Program-made: the position numbers and the translations under genes
Source: Streptococcus sp. oral taxon 058 str. F0407
GTDB lineage: Bacteria; Bacillota; Bacilli; Lactobacillales; Streptococcaceae
DNA: 49,830 bases
Direction of reading: 5' to 3'
Assembly (NCBI RefSeq): GCF_000235485.1
Contig: NZ_JH378893.1
Span: 3,340-53,169 of the forward strand
The notes under the pieces: model-generated
Databases searched by the model: none
What the model was told of the DNA's origin: nothing
What the model saw: the letters and a program-made list of their open reading frames with translations, nothing else
Shown: positions 38,679-48,098 of the stretch, one piece after another
Layout of the letters: each line of letters starts with the position of its first letter
Numbering within the stretch: position 1 is the first letter of the stretch

Positions 38679-39608
38679 ATGAAAACATTGAAATCTATTA
38701 AACGTTTTGCCCTCTCTGCTATGGGAGTGGCTATGCTACTCGTCTTGACAGGCTGTGTTTCTGTTGATAAAACAACTGGACAACCTACAGGATTGATTTG
38801 GGATACCATCGGAGCACCTATGGCTGAAGCCATCAAGTACTTTGCCAACGACCAGGGTCTTGGTTTTGGTGTCGCTATTATCATCGTAACCATTATCGTG
38901 CGTTTGATTATCTTGCCACTCGGTATCTACCAATCCTGGAAGGCGACGCTTCACTCTGAAAAGATGAACGCCCTCAAACACGTGCTTGAACCGCATCAAA
39001 CCCGTCTCAAAGAAGCAACAACTCAGGAAGAAAAACTTGAGGCTCAACAAGCTCTCTTTGCTGCTCAGAAGGAACACGGTATCAGCATGCTAGGAGGTGT
39101 CGGATGTTTCCCTATCTTGCTCCAAATGCCTTTCTTCTCTGCAATCTACTTTGCTGCCCAACATACTGATGGAGTCGCAGAATCTAGCTTCCTCGGCATC
39201 GAACTGGGCTCACCAAGCATGCTCCTCGTAGCCTTTGCCGGTATTCTTTACTACCTCCAATCAATCCTCTCGCTTCATGGCGTAGAAGATGAGATGCAAA
39301 GAGAACAACTTAAGAAAATGATCTACATGAGCCCACTCATGATTGTGATCTTCTCACTCTTCTCACCAGCCAGCGTGACGCTATACTGGGTTGTCGGTGG
39401 TTTCATGATGATTCTTCAACAGTTCATCGTTAACTATGTCGTTCGTCCAAAACTTCGTCAAAAAGTACGTGAAGAATACAAAAAGAACCCTCCGAAAGTC
39501 AGTCCTTCTGCAGGTGCAAGAAAAGACGTGACTCCTAAGCAGCCTCAGGCTATCACAAGCAATAAGAAAAAGAAAAACCGCAACTCTGGCAAACAACGAT
39601 CTAGATAA
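38679..39608 (+). CDS. yidC: Membrane protein insertase YidC2 (lipoprotein)
   Basis: A 309-residue Oxa1-family insertase. A lipoprotein signal ends in LTGC (Cys26). Five helices follow, beginning GLGFGVAIIIVTIIVRLIILPL with the essential Arg in the first conserved helix. The cytoplasmic coiled hairpin is about 85-135. The long basic tail (about 255-309, ending NKKKKNRNSGKQRSR) is the feature of YidC2, which aids co-translational insertion with the ribosome. AGAAGGA precedes the ATG. Confidence 0.95.
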   Translation: MKTLKSIKRFALSAMGVAMLLVLTGCVSVDKTTGQPTGLIWDTIGAPMAEAIKYFANDQGLGFGVAIIIVTIIVRLIILPLGIYQSWKATLHSEKMNALKHVLEPHQTRLKEATTQEEKLEAQQALFAAQKEHGISMLGGVGCFPILLQMPFFSAIYFAAQHTDGVAESSFLGIELGSPSMLLVAFAGILYYLQSILSLHGVEDEMQREQLKKMIYMSPLMIVIFSLFSPASVTLYWVVGGFMMILQQFIVNYVVRPKLRQKVREEYKKNPPKVSPSAGARKDVTPKQPQAITSNKKKKNRNSGKQRSR

Positions 39609-39616
39609 GACTCCAA

Positions 39617-39640
39617 AGGCTTAGCTGAAAGGCTAAGTCT
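39617..39640 (+). terminator. yidC terminator
   Basis: ggcttagc, loop tgaaa, ggctaagtc (8-bp stem, one G-U), then TTTTTG. Confidence 0.75.
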
Positions 39641-39653
39641 TTTTGCATCACAA

Positions 39654-39678
39654 AAGCCCGATGTCTCCATCAGGCTTC
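39654..39678 (-). terminator. pflA terminator
   Basis: Minus strand AAGCCTGATG, loop GAGA, CATCGGGCTT, then TTG; the single irregular pair is G-U on that strand. It converges with the yidC terminator. Confidence 0.75.
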
Positions 39679-39681
39679 TTT

Positions 39682-40476
39682 TTATCTATGAACACGTTTC
39701 ATGTAGTCTTGGTAGCTTTCTGTATCCATGAGTTCCTTGGCATTCTTAACACGATCTGCTGTTGGAGGTTTGACCCCTTCGAGCGAATAGGGAATACCAA
39801 GTTCACGCCACTTGAATTCTCCCATAGTGTGATAAGGTAGGATTTCAAACTTGTCAACATTTTTGAGGGTCTTGACAAACTTACCGAGTTCAATCAAGTC
39901 CTCATCTCTGTCCGTCAATCCTGGGACCAGCACGTGGCGAATCCAAACAGGCTTCCCAATATCTGATAGGTATCGGGCACAGGCCAAGATGTTCTTATTA
40001 GTTTGACTGGTTACAATCTTATGCTGTTCTTCGTTAATTTCCTTGATATCCAAGAGAACCAAGTCTGTCACAGCCATGAGTTTATTAAACTTTTCGAGAT
40101 AACGTGGCTTGTTACGGAATGGAAGGGCACAGGTGTCCAAGGTACAGTGAATTCCTTTTTCCTTAGCCTTAGTAAAGAGGGCAATCAAGAAATCAATCTG
40201 TAAGAGGGCTTCTCCTCCACTAACAGTGATTCCTCCCTTGTCTCCCCAGAAACCACGGTAGCGAAGGGCTTCTGTCAAGACATCGTCTACTGTCCGTTCG
40301 CGTGATTTATTGGTTTCCATAGCCCATGTGTCGGGGTTATGACAGTACTGGCAACGCATGTGACAACCCTGCAAAAAGACAATAAAACGAATCCCAGGGC
40401 CATCTACCGCCCCAAAACTCTCTGTCGAATGCACCATTCCTGTCACTTGTCCATAGTCAATTGTTTCTTCAGACAT
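39682..40476 (-). CDS. pflA: Pyruvate formate-lyase activating enzyme
   Basis: A 264-residue radical SAM protein. The cluster-binding CxxxCxxC is CHMRCQYC (about 38-45), after FGAVDGPGIRFIVFLQG. GGITVSGGEALLQ (about 81-93) is the SAM-binding GGE motif. It installs the glycyl radical of pyruvate formate-lyase under anaerobic conditions. AAGGAAGGTGACG precedes the ATG. It is monocistronic, with an extended -10 promoter at 40511-40538. Confidence 0.96.
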   Translation of the reverse strand: MSEETIDYGQVTGMVHSTESFGAVDGPGIRFIVFLQGCHMRCQYCHNPDTWAMETNKSRERTVDDVLTEALRYRGFWGDKGGITVSGGEALLQIDFLIALFTKAKEKGIHCTLDTCALPFRNKPRYLEKFNKLMAVTDLVLLDIKEINEEQHKIVTSQTNKNILACARYLSDIGKPVWIRHVLVPGLTDRDEDLIELGKFVKTLKNVDKFEILPYHTMGEFKWRELGIPYSLEGVKPPTADRVKNAKELMDTESYQDYMKRVHR

Positions 40477-40510
40477 ATCGTCACCTTCCTTGAAACCGTT
40501 TTATAGTTTT

Positions 40511-40538
40511 ATTATATCATGAGTAAGATGAAAAACAA
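40511..40538 (-). promoter_or_regulatory. pflA promoter
   Basis: TTGTTT (40533-40538), a 16-nt spacer and TATAAT (40511-40516) with TGA before it. Confidence 0.6.
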
Positions 40539-40596
40539 GGTTTTTTGTCTATTTTTTAGAAAGCAATCTGTTTTTCACTTTCATTTTCATACCCTT

Positions 40597-41853
40597 TTAG
40601 TGATCCGGTTCAAAATCAAAACCATACAAGGTTGCGAAATAGTCCTCAGGACGCTCTGCACGGCGGATTTGGCGAGCATTTCCTTCTTCGGTATAGAGGA
40701 TTTCTGCCGAGCGTAGTTTGGCATTGTACTGGTAACCCATGGAGAATCCATGTGCACCTGTATCATGAATCACCAGCAAATCACCGATTTCTGTATGAGG
40801 TAATTCGCGATTAACAGCAAATTTATCATTGTTTTCACAGAGCGATCCAACCACATCTACGACCTCCACTGGTCCGTCTGGATGAGTGAGATTGGTGATA
40901 TGGTGATAGGCTCCATACATGGCTGGGCGCATGAGATTGACTGCTGAGGCATCCACACCCAGATAGGTACGGTAGGTTTTCTTTTTATGGGTGACTTTGG
41001 TGACGAGAACCCCGTGAGGTGCCAACATAAAACGGCCTAATTCGGTGAAAATCTTGACCTGACCAAGCCCCGCAGGCGTAAGGACTTCTTCATAAACCTT
41101 ACGCACACCCTCACCAATCACAGCAATATCATTTGGCTTCTGGTCTGGGCGATAGTTGACTCCGATCCCACCTGAAAGATTAATAAAGTCTAGTGAAATG
41201 CCCAATTTTTCTTTGATTTCCACAGCTAATTCAAAGAGCTGACGGGCCAACTCTGGGTAGTAGAGATGGGTCACGGTATTAGATGCTAGGAAAGAATGAA
41301 TCCCAAAAGTCTTGGCTCCTTTTTCCTTCAAAACAGCAAAGGCTTCAAAGAGTTGATCCTTGGTCATACCAAACTTGGCCTCCCCAGGATTGTCCATGAT
41401 GTCTGTTCCTAATTCAAAGACTCCGCCTGGATTGTAACGACAGGAAATGATTTCTGGGATACCTGCAGCTCGCTCCAGATGTTCAATGTCTTCAAAGGCA
41501 TCCAAGTTAATGGTCGCCCCCAATTCTCTCGCATAAGCGTACTCTTGGTCTGGCGTGTTGTTTGATGAGAACATGATCTCAGAACCGGGGAAATCCAGTT
41601 TGTGGCTCATCAAGAGCTCTACATAACTAGAACAGTCCACACCACAACCTTCCTCTTTGAGGATTTTCAAGATGGCTGGGGTTGGAGTAGCCTTAACTGC
41701 AAAATATTCTTTAAATCCCTTGTTCCAAGAAAAGGCCTTGTTTACTGCTCGCGCTTTCTCGCGAATTCCCTTCTCATCATATAAGTGAAAAGGAGTCGGA
41801 AACTCTGCAACAATCGTTTCTAAATCTTCTCGGCTGATAAATGGTGTTTTCAT
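40597..41853 (-). CDS. lysA: Diaminopimelate decarboxylase
   Basis: A 418-residue fold-type III PLP enzyme making lysine from meso-diaminopimelate. The PLP lysine is in KEYFAVKATPTP (about 50). FINLSGGIGVNYRPD binds the phosphate, and the late CENNDKFAVNRELP segment (CxxxD-like) belongs to the active site across the dimer. A shorter second half than the Escherichia coli enzyme is normal for streptococci. The ATG at 41853 has AAGG 6 nt upstream; a second ATG at 41859 abuts that site and is less likely. Confidence 0.88.
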   Translation of the reverse strand: MKTPFISREDLETIVAEFPTPFHLYDEKGIREKARAVNKAFSWNKGFKEYFAVKATPTPAILKILKEEGCGVDCSSYVELLMSHKLDFPGSEIMFSSNNTPDQEYAYARELGATINLDAFEDIEHLERAAGIPEIISCRYNPGGVFELGTDIMDNPGEAKFGMTKDQLFEAFAVLKEKGAKTFGIHSFLASNTVTHLYYPELARQLFELAVEIKEKLGISLDFINLSGGIGVNYRPDQKPNDIAVIGEGVRKVYEEVLTPAGLGQVKIFTELGRFMLAPHGVLVTKVTHKKKTYRTYLGVDASAVNLMRPAMYGAYHHITNLTHPDGPVEVVDVVGSLCENNDKFAVNRELPHTEIGDLLVIHDTGAHGFSMGYQYNAKLRSAEILYTEEGNARQIRRAERPEDYFATLYGFDFEPDH

Positions 41854-41880
41854 ACGCATCCTTCTATTCTGTTTGCAAAG

Positions 41881-41908
41881 AAAGGCTGGGACAATCGTTC
41901 CAACCTTT
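41881..41908 (-). terminator. purR terminator
   Basis: aaaggctgg (41881-41889) and ccaaccttt (41900-41908) form a 9-bp stem with one G-U, 12 nt after the purR stop. The T run is short (CTTTG). Confidence 0.6.
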
Positions 41909-41919
41909 AGTTCTATCTT

Positions 41920-42747
41920 TTATTTGTCTTCGTCAAAGATATTTCCAATCTCGACATTGATGGATTGGTTCTTAACATCAATATTGGTTACTTTCAAGAG
42001 TGACTTGTAATCGAATTGCTTTTCACGTTCTTCTTGGGCATTGTCTGCAAAGACTGCGACACCAGCTAGTTCTGAATCAAACTCACGCAAGAGACTGATC
42101 ATCCCATTGACAGTTCCTCCGCCTTTCAAGAAATCATCCACGATCAAGACACGGCTTCCTGCCTTGAGGCTGCGTTTTGAAAGGAACATTTTCTCAATGC
42201 GATCACCACTGGAACCTGATACATAGTTGACACTGACAGTTGAACCTTCGGTAATTTTCAAATCACGACGCACAATGACAAATGGAACGTTGAGGACATT
42301 GGCAACCGCATTTGCGAGGGGAACACCCTTTGTTGCTACTGTCATAACGGCATCGATTTTTTGGTCCATAAAGCTCTTGGCAATGATGCGCCCAATATTT
42401 TTCAAAATGGCAGGTGTACTGAGCAAATCAGATAGGTAGATGTAGCCACCTGGCAAGATACGGTCGCTTTCTGAAAGCTTATCACGCAAGTCTGCAATCA
42501 TTTCTTTGGATTCATGGCTAGAGATGGATGGTGTAAAGATAACGCCACCACCTGCTCCAGTCACTGTCTGGATATGACCGATTTCAATTTCCTCAAAGGC
42601 ACGCTTGATAATCACGATATCCTCTGAGATGGATGATTTAGCAGATTCATACTTTTCCGCAAAGGTATTGAGACTGGTTAGTTTGTATGGATTATTAATC
42701 AAATAGTTGGAAATGACAACCATCCGATCACTTCTTCTTAATTTCAT
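41920..42747 (-). CDS. purR: Pur operon regulator PurR
   Basis: A 275-residue Gram-positive PurR. A winged-helix DNA-binding domain (1-75, MKLRRSDRMVVISNYLINNP) is followed by a type I phosphoribosyltransferase domain with the PRPP loop VLIVDDFLKGGGTVNGM (about 197-213). It senses PRPP and regulates purine genes; in streptococci it also acts as an activator. The ribosome site is weak (GGTAAATAG). Extended -10 TGGTATAAT at 42786-42794, about 40 nt upstream. Confidence 0.95.
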   Translation of the reverse strand: MKLRRSDRMVVISNYLINNPYKLTSLNTFAEKYESAKSSISEDIVIIKRAFEEIEIGHIQTVTGAGGGVIFTPSISSHESKEMIADLRDKLSESDRILPGGYIYLSDLLSTPAILKNIGRIIAKSFMDQKIDAVMTVATKGVPLANAVANVLNVPFVIVRRDLKITEGSTVSVNYVSGSSGDRIEKMFLSKRSLKAGSRVLIVDDFLKGGGTVNGMISLLREFDSELAGVAVFADNAQEEREKQFDYKSLLKVTNIDVKNQSINVEIGNIFDEDK

Positions 42748-42805
42748 TTCTATTTACCATTCCATTTAATTTTGATATTTTATCCATTATACCACATTCA
42801 CATAA

Positions 42806-42843
42806 AAAAACGAACATTCTTATCCTAAAAAATGCTCGTTTTT
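42806..42843 (-). terminator. yhaM terminator
   Basis: aaaaacgaacatt and aatgctcgttttt form a 13-bp stem with one G-U on the minus strand, ending in T runs, 9 nt after the yhaM stop. Confidence 0.75.
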
Positions 42844-42852
42844 CTTAAATTA

Positions 42853-43794
42853 TTAATCTAAATCTGGTTTATAGAAGGAACGATTGTCCATAGCGAAGAT
42901 TTTGTTGGTCATCTCCCCTTTGTCCACCAAAGCCAGAGCTGTTGTCATCATCATCATGCTGGCGTCTAGATTGTCAATCATATGAATAATCTCTGCCTCC
43001 ATAATGCGTGGACGGACTGGGCTTCCATACTCCAGTAAGCCATGGTGACTGAGGATGACATGGCGCAGTAGCACCACTTCTTCTCTAGTATCATCGATGC
43101 CCAGTTCCATAACTGTCTTGGTAATTTCACTATCGATGAGGGCGATATGGCCGATGAGATTGCCTCGAACTGTGTACTCCGTCTGATCGGGACCACTGAG
43201 TTCTAAAACCTTGGCCAAGTCGTGCAGCATAATCCCAGCATAGAGGATGCTCTTGTTGAGCTGAGGATAGATGTCACTAATGGCATCTGCCAAGCGTACC
43301 ATGGTTGCTGTATGATAGGCCAAACCCGTTTCAAAGGCATGGTGGTTGGTCTTGGCAGCTGGATAGGAGTAGAATTCCTTATCATACTTGGTGTAGAGAC
43401 TACGAACGATACGCTGCCAGACAGGATTTTCAATCTTGAAAATCATTTGCGACATGTAGTCACGGATTTCCTTGACATCAACCGGTGACTTGACCTTGAA
43501 ATCAGCTGGATTGTTGGGTTCGCCAGGCTGAGGCAAGCGGAGAGTAATTTGATTGACTTGAGGAGTATTATTGTAAACTTCTCGGCGTCCTTTCATGTGG
43601 ACAACCTTACCTGCGGTAAAGGCCTCAATGTTATGAGGCTGGGCATCCCAGAGTTTTCCTTCAATCTCGCCACTATCATCTTGGAAGGTAAAGGCTAGGT
43701 AGTTTTTCCCAGCTCGTGTCTGTCTCAGGTCAGCTGATTTGATTAGGTAAAAGCCTTCAAACAGCTCATCTTTTTTCATGTGACTAATCTTCAT
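42853..43794 (-). CDS. yhaM: 3'-5' exoribonuclease YhaM (Cbf1)
   Basis: A 313-residue protein with an N-terminal OB domain (about 1-120, NYLAFTFQDDSGEIEGKLWD) and an HD domain (about 150-300). Metal residues are in TNHHAFETGLAYHT, GIMLHDLAKV and HVILSHHG. It trims RNA from the 3' end and helps process DNA and sRNA. The start at 43794 has GAGGAAGAAT upstream; a longer reading lies inside rmuC. It overlaps the end of rmuC by 11 nt, so the two are coupled. Confidence 0.95.
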   Translation of the reverse strand: MKISHMKKDELFEGFYLIKSADLRQTRAGKNYLAFTFQDDSGEIEGKLWDAQPHNIEAFTAGKVVHMKGRREVYNNTPQVNQITLRLPQPGEPNNPADFKVKSPVDVKEIRDYMSQMIFKIENPVWQRIVRSLYTKYDKEFYSYPAAKTNHHAFETGLAYHTATMVRLADAISDIYPQLNKSILYAGIMLHDLAKVLELSGPDQTEYTVRGNLIGHIALIDSEITKTVMELGIDDTREEVVLLRHVILSHHGLLEYGSPVRPRIMEAEIIHMIDNLDASMMMMTTALALVDKGEMTNKIFAMDNRSFYKPDLD

Positions 43795-45040
43795 ATTCTT
43801 CCTCATCTTCTTGGAAATGGAGTAAATCAAGCGCAGGCTCACCTTCTGATAACTCAATGTGACGGAGCGTTCGCTCAATAGCTGTGGTGCGACGGTTTAA
43901 TAATTCATCAATATTGCCAGAGGCGTGTTGGAGATGTTTTTGCGCTTTGACCAAAATTCCCCCGAACTTGCCAAACTCGGTCTTAACGCTAGCAAGAGTC
44001 TTGCTGATATGGTCGGCACTCTTTTGGATATTGAGGGTTTTGAAGCCAACTGATAGGGAGTTGAGCAGAGCTGACAGAGTACTTGGACCTGCGACAATAA
44101 TCTGTTCCTCCCGTCTCAAATCATCAAAGAAGACAGGATTGCGGACGATTTCTGAGTAAAGTCCCTCTGTCGGAACAAACAAGACTCCAAAATTGGTCGT
44201 CCGAGGTGGCGCCAGATACTTGCTCTTGATATCCTTGGCGAAACGCTTAACACTTGCTAGGAGAGATTTACGACAACGCTCAATCTCATCCTTGTCACCT
44301 GCTTCATAGGCTTCTTCTAAGCGGTAATAATCTGCCAGTGGAAACTTGGAGTCAATCGGCAGGTAGACATATTCCTGATTACCTTGCCCAGGTAACTTGA
44401 TGGCATACTCCACTCGTTCACTGGAGTTTTCAACCGTTGCGTATTCTCGTTCGTACTGGGCAGGCGTCATGATGTCTTCAATAATTTGCCCCAGTTGCAA
44501 TTCTCCCAGAATTCCTCGCGTTTTGGTTCCTGAGAGAACCTTGTTGAGGGCTCCGACATCACGGGCAACTGTCTGCATTTCTCCAAGACCTCGATTGACA
44601 GACTCCAGTTGCTTGGAAACTGTCTCGAAGGAAGCCTGCAAGCGCGTCTGCAAGGTCTTTTCCAACTTTTCCTCGACTGTTTGGCGCATTTGTTCTAGAC
44701 GTTGCTCATTTGATTCTTGCAGGGCTTGGAGACGTTGGTCGGTCTTGTCCCTAGTTTGCAAAAGATTATCTGTCATTTCTTGACGGACTTGCGTCAGGCC
44801 TTGGTGCAACTCCATTCGCACTTCCTGCAAACGGTCGCTGACAGCCACTTCCAAATCTTTTTGATCCAGCTGGCCGGCTTGTCTGGCTTGTTCAAAGCGG
44901 TAATCCAGTTGATCTGAAAGATTGTCTGCCTGATCCTCCAAACTCTTGGCTAGATATTTATCTTGCTTATCCTGTCTTTGCCAAATGAGAAAGAGCCAAA
45001 GAAGATTAGCAACTAATAAAATAACAAGTAAAATCTCCAT
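43784..45040 (-). CDS. rmuC: DNA recombination protein RmuC homologue
   Basis: A 418-residue protein: an N-terminal membrane helix (about 2-20), a long coiled coil (about 25-170) and a C-terminal nuclease-fold RmuC domain (about 180-390) with LGEIQLGQ-type sequence (GILGELQLGQIIEDIM), YVYLPIDSKFPLADYYRLEEAY and FVPTEGLYSEIVRN. RmuC limits recombination at inverted repeats and is implicated in phage defence-like genome maintenance. The tail is acidic (FQEDEEEYED). It lies 1 nt after thiN. Confidence 0.92.
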   Translation of the reverse strand: MEILLVILLVANLLWLFLIWQRQDKQDKYLAKSLEDQADNLSDQLDYRFEQARQAGQLDQKDLEVAVSDRLQEVRMELHQGLTQVRQEMTDNLLQTRDKTDQRLQALQESNEQRLEQMRQTVEEKLEKTLQTRLQASFETVSKQLESVNRGLGEMQTVARDVGALNKVLSGTKTRGILGELQLGQIIEDIMTPAQYEREYATVENSSERVEYAIKLPGQGNQEYVYLPIDSKFPLADYYRLEEAYEAGDKDEIERCRKSLLASVKRFAKDIKSKYLAPPRTTNFGVLFVPTEGLYSEIVRNPVFFDDLRREEQIIVAGPSTLSALLNSLSVGFKTLNIQKSADHISKTLASVKTEFGKFGGILVKAQKHLQHASGNIDELLNRRTTAIERTLRHIELSEGEPALDLLHFQEDEEEYED

Positions 45041-45041
45041 C

Positions 45042-45704
45042 CTATCTCCTGTCCTTGCTATGCAGTACGACTACATAGCCATCTGGGCAAGTCACCAAAA
45101 CTTCCCTATCTATATATTCGTTAGAAGCGTACACTTTTTTAAAGAAAAAATTCTCCTCTGTCAACTCATACTTGGCACCGAGAATGGTCAACCTGCTATC
45201 ACGAACTGGCATAAAGGCTAGATAGTTATAGTCTGAACGGGGTTCTAGCTGACTAGTCCCTTCTGGACAATAGCCAATTACATTTTGTCCATCCTCAATC
45301 TCTATCTGGCGCATATAGGGCGCTAACTTGGGATTGCTTGGAAGAAAGACATTGGCTAGCATGTGGTCGATGCGACCACCAAGAGCACCAAAAATAGTAA
45401 CCTGAGCTTGAGGATTTTGCTCAAAGATGGTTAAGAGAGCCAATTCCAGATCTGTATCATCTTTTTCTGGCTGGGCTTGGACAAAGCGTAGAACACGTTT
45501 TTGAATCAACTGACGCTCTTCTGCAGTGACCGAATCAAAATCTCCAACTGCTAGAGCGAGAGGCAGGTCTTCTTCCAAGACCCAGAGAGATCCTCGATCC
45601 ACACCGACAAAGCAGTCAAAATCCGTCCGATAATGACTACGGTCTCCACCTGCAAAAACAGCAACCCTAGTCCAGTTGTTTTCGGAGAGTTTGTACTCGC
45701 TCAT
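45042..45704 (-). CDS. thiN: Thiamine pyrophosphokinase
   Basis: A 220-residue enzyme converting thiamine to thiamine diphosphate. Substrate motifs are VGVDRGSLWVLE, LAVGDFDSVT (about 55-64), EKDDTDLELAL and GGRIDHMLAN. A C-terminal all-beta domain completes it. The start is the ATG at 45704, 6 nt after AGGGAG; an upstream ATG at 45725 lacks such a site. It overlaps the rpe end by 38 nt. Confidence 0.93.
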   Translation of the reverse strand: MSEYKLSENNWTRVAVFAGGDRSHYRTDFDCFVGVDRGSLWVLEEDLPLALAVGDFDSVTAEERQLIQKRVLRFVQAQPEKDDTDLELALLTIFEQNPQAQVTIFGALGGRIDHMLANVFLPSNPKLAPYMRQIEIEDGQNVIGYCPEGTSQLEPRSDYNYLAFMPVRDSRLTILGAKYELTEENFFFKKVYASNEYIDREVLVTCPDGYVVVLHSKDRR

Positions 45705-46323
45705 TGACATCTCCCTTAAAGACATAAGACCCTGCTACAAAAACGGTCGCTCCAGCTTCTTTGGCTTGAGCAATAGTTTGATCATCAATCCCGCCATCTA
45801 CTTCGATCTCAAAGTTCAAACCTTTTCCCTCACGAAGGGCAACCAACTCATGAATCTTATCCATAGTTTCAGGTAGAAAGGCTTGCCCCCCGAAGCCAGG
45901 GTTAACCGTCATCACTAAAACTTGGTCAACTAGATGAAGCACGTGTTTGATAGCTTCAACAGGTGTACCAGGATTGATAACAACTGAAGGTTTGACGCCT
46001 AGAGAACGAATCTTTTGGAGGGCACCATGGATATGAGGTGTTGCCTCTACGTGAATGCTGATGATGTCTGCACCTGCCCGCGCAAAATCCTCTAAATGGT
46101 GCTCAGGATTAGCTACCATCAAGTGGCAGTCAAAGACCATCTTGCTGTGGGGGCGAAGGCTTTCGACCACACCTGCACCAAAACTGATTTGCGGTACAAA
46201 ATGACCATCCATGATATCGATATGAGCATATTCTGCTCCAGTTGCTTCTAGGCGTTTGATTTCACGTTCAAAGTTAGCATAATCTGCTGCTAGAATTGAC
46301 GGAGCAATCTTGTATTGAGACAT
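45667..46323 (-). CDS. rpe: Ribulose-phosphate 3-epimerase
   Basis: A 218-residue TIM-barrel enzyme of the pentose phosphate pathway. MSQYKIAPSILAADYANFERE is the N-terminus. Metal and catalytic residues are in HIDIMDGHFVPQISFG, DCHLMVANPEHH, VMTVNPGFGGQ and EVDGGIDDQT. The ATG at 46323 has AAGGAG upstream; a longer frame runs inside rsgA and is rejected. The 3' end overlaps thiN by 38 nt. Confidence 0.97.
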   Translation of the reverse strand: MSQYKIAPSILAADYANFEREIKRLEATGAEYAHIDIMDGHFVPQISFGAGVVESLRPHSKMVFDCHLMVANPEHHLEDFARAGADIISIHVEATPHIHGALQKIRSLGVKPSVVINPGTPVEAIKHVLHLVDQVLVMTVNPGFGGQAFLPETMDKIHELVALREGKGLNFEIEVDGGIDDQTIAQAKEAGATVFVAGSYVFKGDVNERVQTLRKQLD

Positions 46324-46333
46324 AGGTTTCTCC

Positions 46334-47212
46334 TTATTTTGGAATTTTTTTGCTGACTTTTTTGTAGGTTTCTCTGCGATTTTCAATTTCGCTAAGGAAC
46401 TGCAAATAGTTATCAAAACGGAAGTTGGCAATAATGCCTTCCTCAACTGCTGGCTTGACTGCACAAGACGGCTCATGGGTATGGGTACAGGTACGGAATT
46501 TACAGTCTCGACTGACAGTGGCAATCTCTGGAAAGGCCTGATTGAGGTCTTCTGCTGTTGACACTTCATAATCCAGAGATGAAAATCCTGGCGTGTCTGC
46601 GATTTTACCACCATTGAGATTGTAAAAACTAACAGCTCGAGTGGTATGGCGCCCGCGACCTAGACTATCAGAGATTTCTCCTGTTTCAAGATTGAGGTCA
46701 GGTGCAATTTTGTTGAGAAGGGTTGACTTACCAACACCTGTCTGCCCCATAAAGACCGTAACCTTATCTCTCAAAAGAGGGAGAAGTTCTTCCTTACTAG
46801 TCACAAAGTCGTAACCAATAGCACGATAAATTTGTTGGTAAAAATCCAGTTCTTCCCTATCTTCTAGCAAATCCATTTTAGAAATATAGACGACGGGATG
46901 GATGCCCTTGTGCTCCAAAAGAACCAAGAAGCGATCCAGCAAATTGCTATTAAAGTCAGGTTCTTTAACTGACATAATGACAACGGCTTGGTCAATATTG
47001 ACAATAGGCGGACGGACCAGGCTATTTTTCCGTTCGTGAATCTTGAGAATATAACCTTCTGAATTTTCCTCGGCAGAAAAATCGACCCAGTCCCCAACAT
47101 AGGGTGTATGACCTTTTTTACGGAAATTTCCACGCGCCCGTGTCTGATAAACCTGGCCCTCACTCTCCACATAGTAGAAGCCCGCCAAGGCTTTAATAAT
47201 TTGTCCCTGCAT
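46334..47212 (-). CDS. rsgA: Small ribosomal subunit GTPase RsgA
   Basis: A 292-residue circularly permuted GTPase. An OB domain (1-65) is followed by the G domain in the order G4 (YISKMDLL), G1 (GQTGVGKST, about 156-164), G2 and G3 (ADTPGF). A C-terminal zinc finger with [14 protein letters not shown] (about 246-259) ends it. It checks late 30S assembly. It follows ksgA by 1 nt, grouping two 30S maturation factors. Confidence 0.96.
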   Translation of the reverse strand: MQGQIIKALAGFYYVESEGQVYQTRARGNFRKKGHTPYVGDWVDFSAEENSEGYILKIHERKNSLVRPPIVNIDQAVVIMSVKEPDFNSNLLDRFLVLLEHKGIHPVVYISKMDLLEDREELDFYQQIYRAIGYDFVTSKEELLPLLRDKVTVFMGQTGVGKSTLLNKIAPDLNLETGEISDSLGRGRHTTRAVSFYNLNGGKIADTPGFSSLDYEVSTAEDLNQAFPEIATVSRDCKFRTCTHTHEPSCAVKPAVEEGIIANFRFDNYLQFLSEIENRRETYKKVSKKIPK

Positions 47213-47213
47213 C

Positions 47214-48086
47214 TTAGAGTCCTTGCCCTTTAAGTGCATCTGCTAGGCTAGCAAATTCTGACAAGCTTAGTGCTTCTCCACGTACACTTGGTGACAAACC
47301 TGCTTGATCCAAAGCCTTGGTCAGCTTATCCTTGACTTCATCAGTTTTCCCAAAGTAGCCTGTCAAGTTGTTCCATAAGGTCTTGCGACGATGAGTGAAG
47401 CTAGCCTTGGAAACCTTAAAGAAGAAGTTCTCATCTTTCACTGCTACGACTGGATTTGGGCGGCGCACCATTTTCAAGATGGCTGAGTCCACGTTTGGGG
47501 CTGGCACAAAGACCGTACGAGGCACGATAAAGGCAACCTTAGCTGTCATGTAATACTGCACAGCGATAGACAAACTACCGTAAGCCTTGGTATTTGGCTG
47601 TGCTGAGATGCGATCCGCCACTTCTTTTTGCATCATGACCACAAACTCACTAAAAGGAATGCCACTCTCGATCAAGTGCATGAGAATAGGCGTCGTGATG
47701 TAGTAAGGTAAGTTGGCTACTACCTTGATTGGCAGATCAGGATTTTTGAAATTCTGGATATGCTGCGCCAAATCGACCTTGAGAATGTCCTCGTTGACTA
47801 CTGTTACATTATCAAAATCACGCAAGGTATCAGCTAGGATTGGCACCAAACGGTGGTCGATCTCAAATGCCATGACTTGAGCTGCACGCTCAGCCAAAAA
47901 TTCTGTCAAGGCACCAATCCCTGGCCCGATTTCGATGACATTAACCTGGTCATCAATCTCAGCCGTATCCACGATTTTTTGAAGGATATTGGTATCCGTC
48001 AGGAAATTTTGCCCGAAGGACTTTTTAAAGGTAAAACCGTGACGCTCCAGCACTGCCTTGGTCACGCTATAATCTGCAATTCTCAT
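47214..48086 (-). CDS. ksgA: 16S rRNA dimethyladenosine transferase
   Basis: A 290-residue methyltransferase (RsmA/KsgA) that dimethylates A1518 and A1519. The N-terminal [18 protein letters not shown] motif [17 protein letters not shown] (about 50-66), catalytic [10 protein letters not shown] (about 124-133) and C-terminal domain with [16 protein letters not shown] are all present. The absence of a nonsense change suggests kasugamycin sensitivity. It lies 12 nt after a 99-residue unknown gene and precedes rsgA. Confidence 0.97.
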   Translation of the reverse strand: MRIADYSVTKAVLERHGFTFKKSFGQNFLTDTNILQKIVDTAEIDDQVNVIEIGPGIGALTEFLAERAAQVMAFEIDHRLVPILADTLRDFDNVTVVNEDILKVDLAQHIQNFKNPDLPIKVVANLPYYITTPILMHLIESGIPFSEFVVMMQKEVADRISAQPNTKAYGSLSIAVQYYMTAKVAFIVPRTVFVPAPNVDSAILKMVRRPNPVVAVKDENFFFKVSKASFTHRRKTLWNNLTGYFGKTDEVKDKLTKALDQAGLSPSVRGEALSLSEFASLADALKGQGL

Positions 48087-48098
48087 CTAATCTCTTTT

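Noticed and set aside
46324..46614. N-terminal extension of Rpe
   Set aside because: It is an alternative frame of rsgA; the ATG at 46323 has a good ribosome site and gives the family length.
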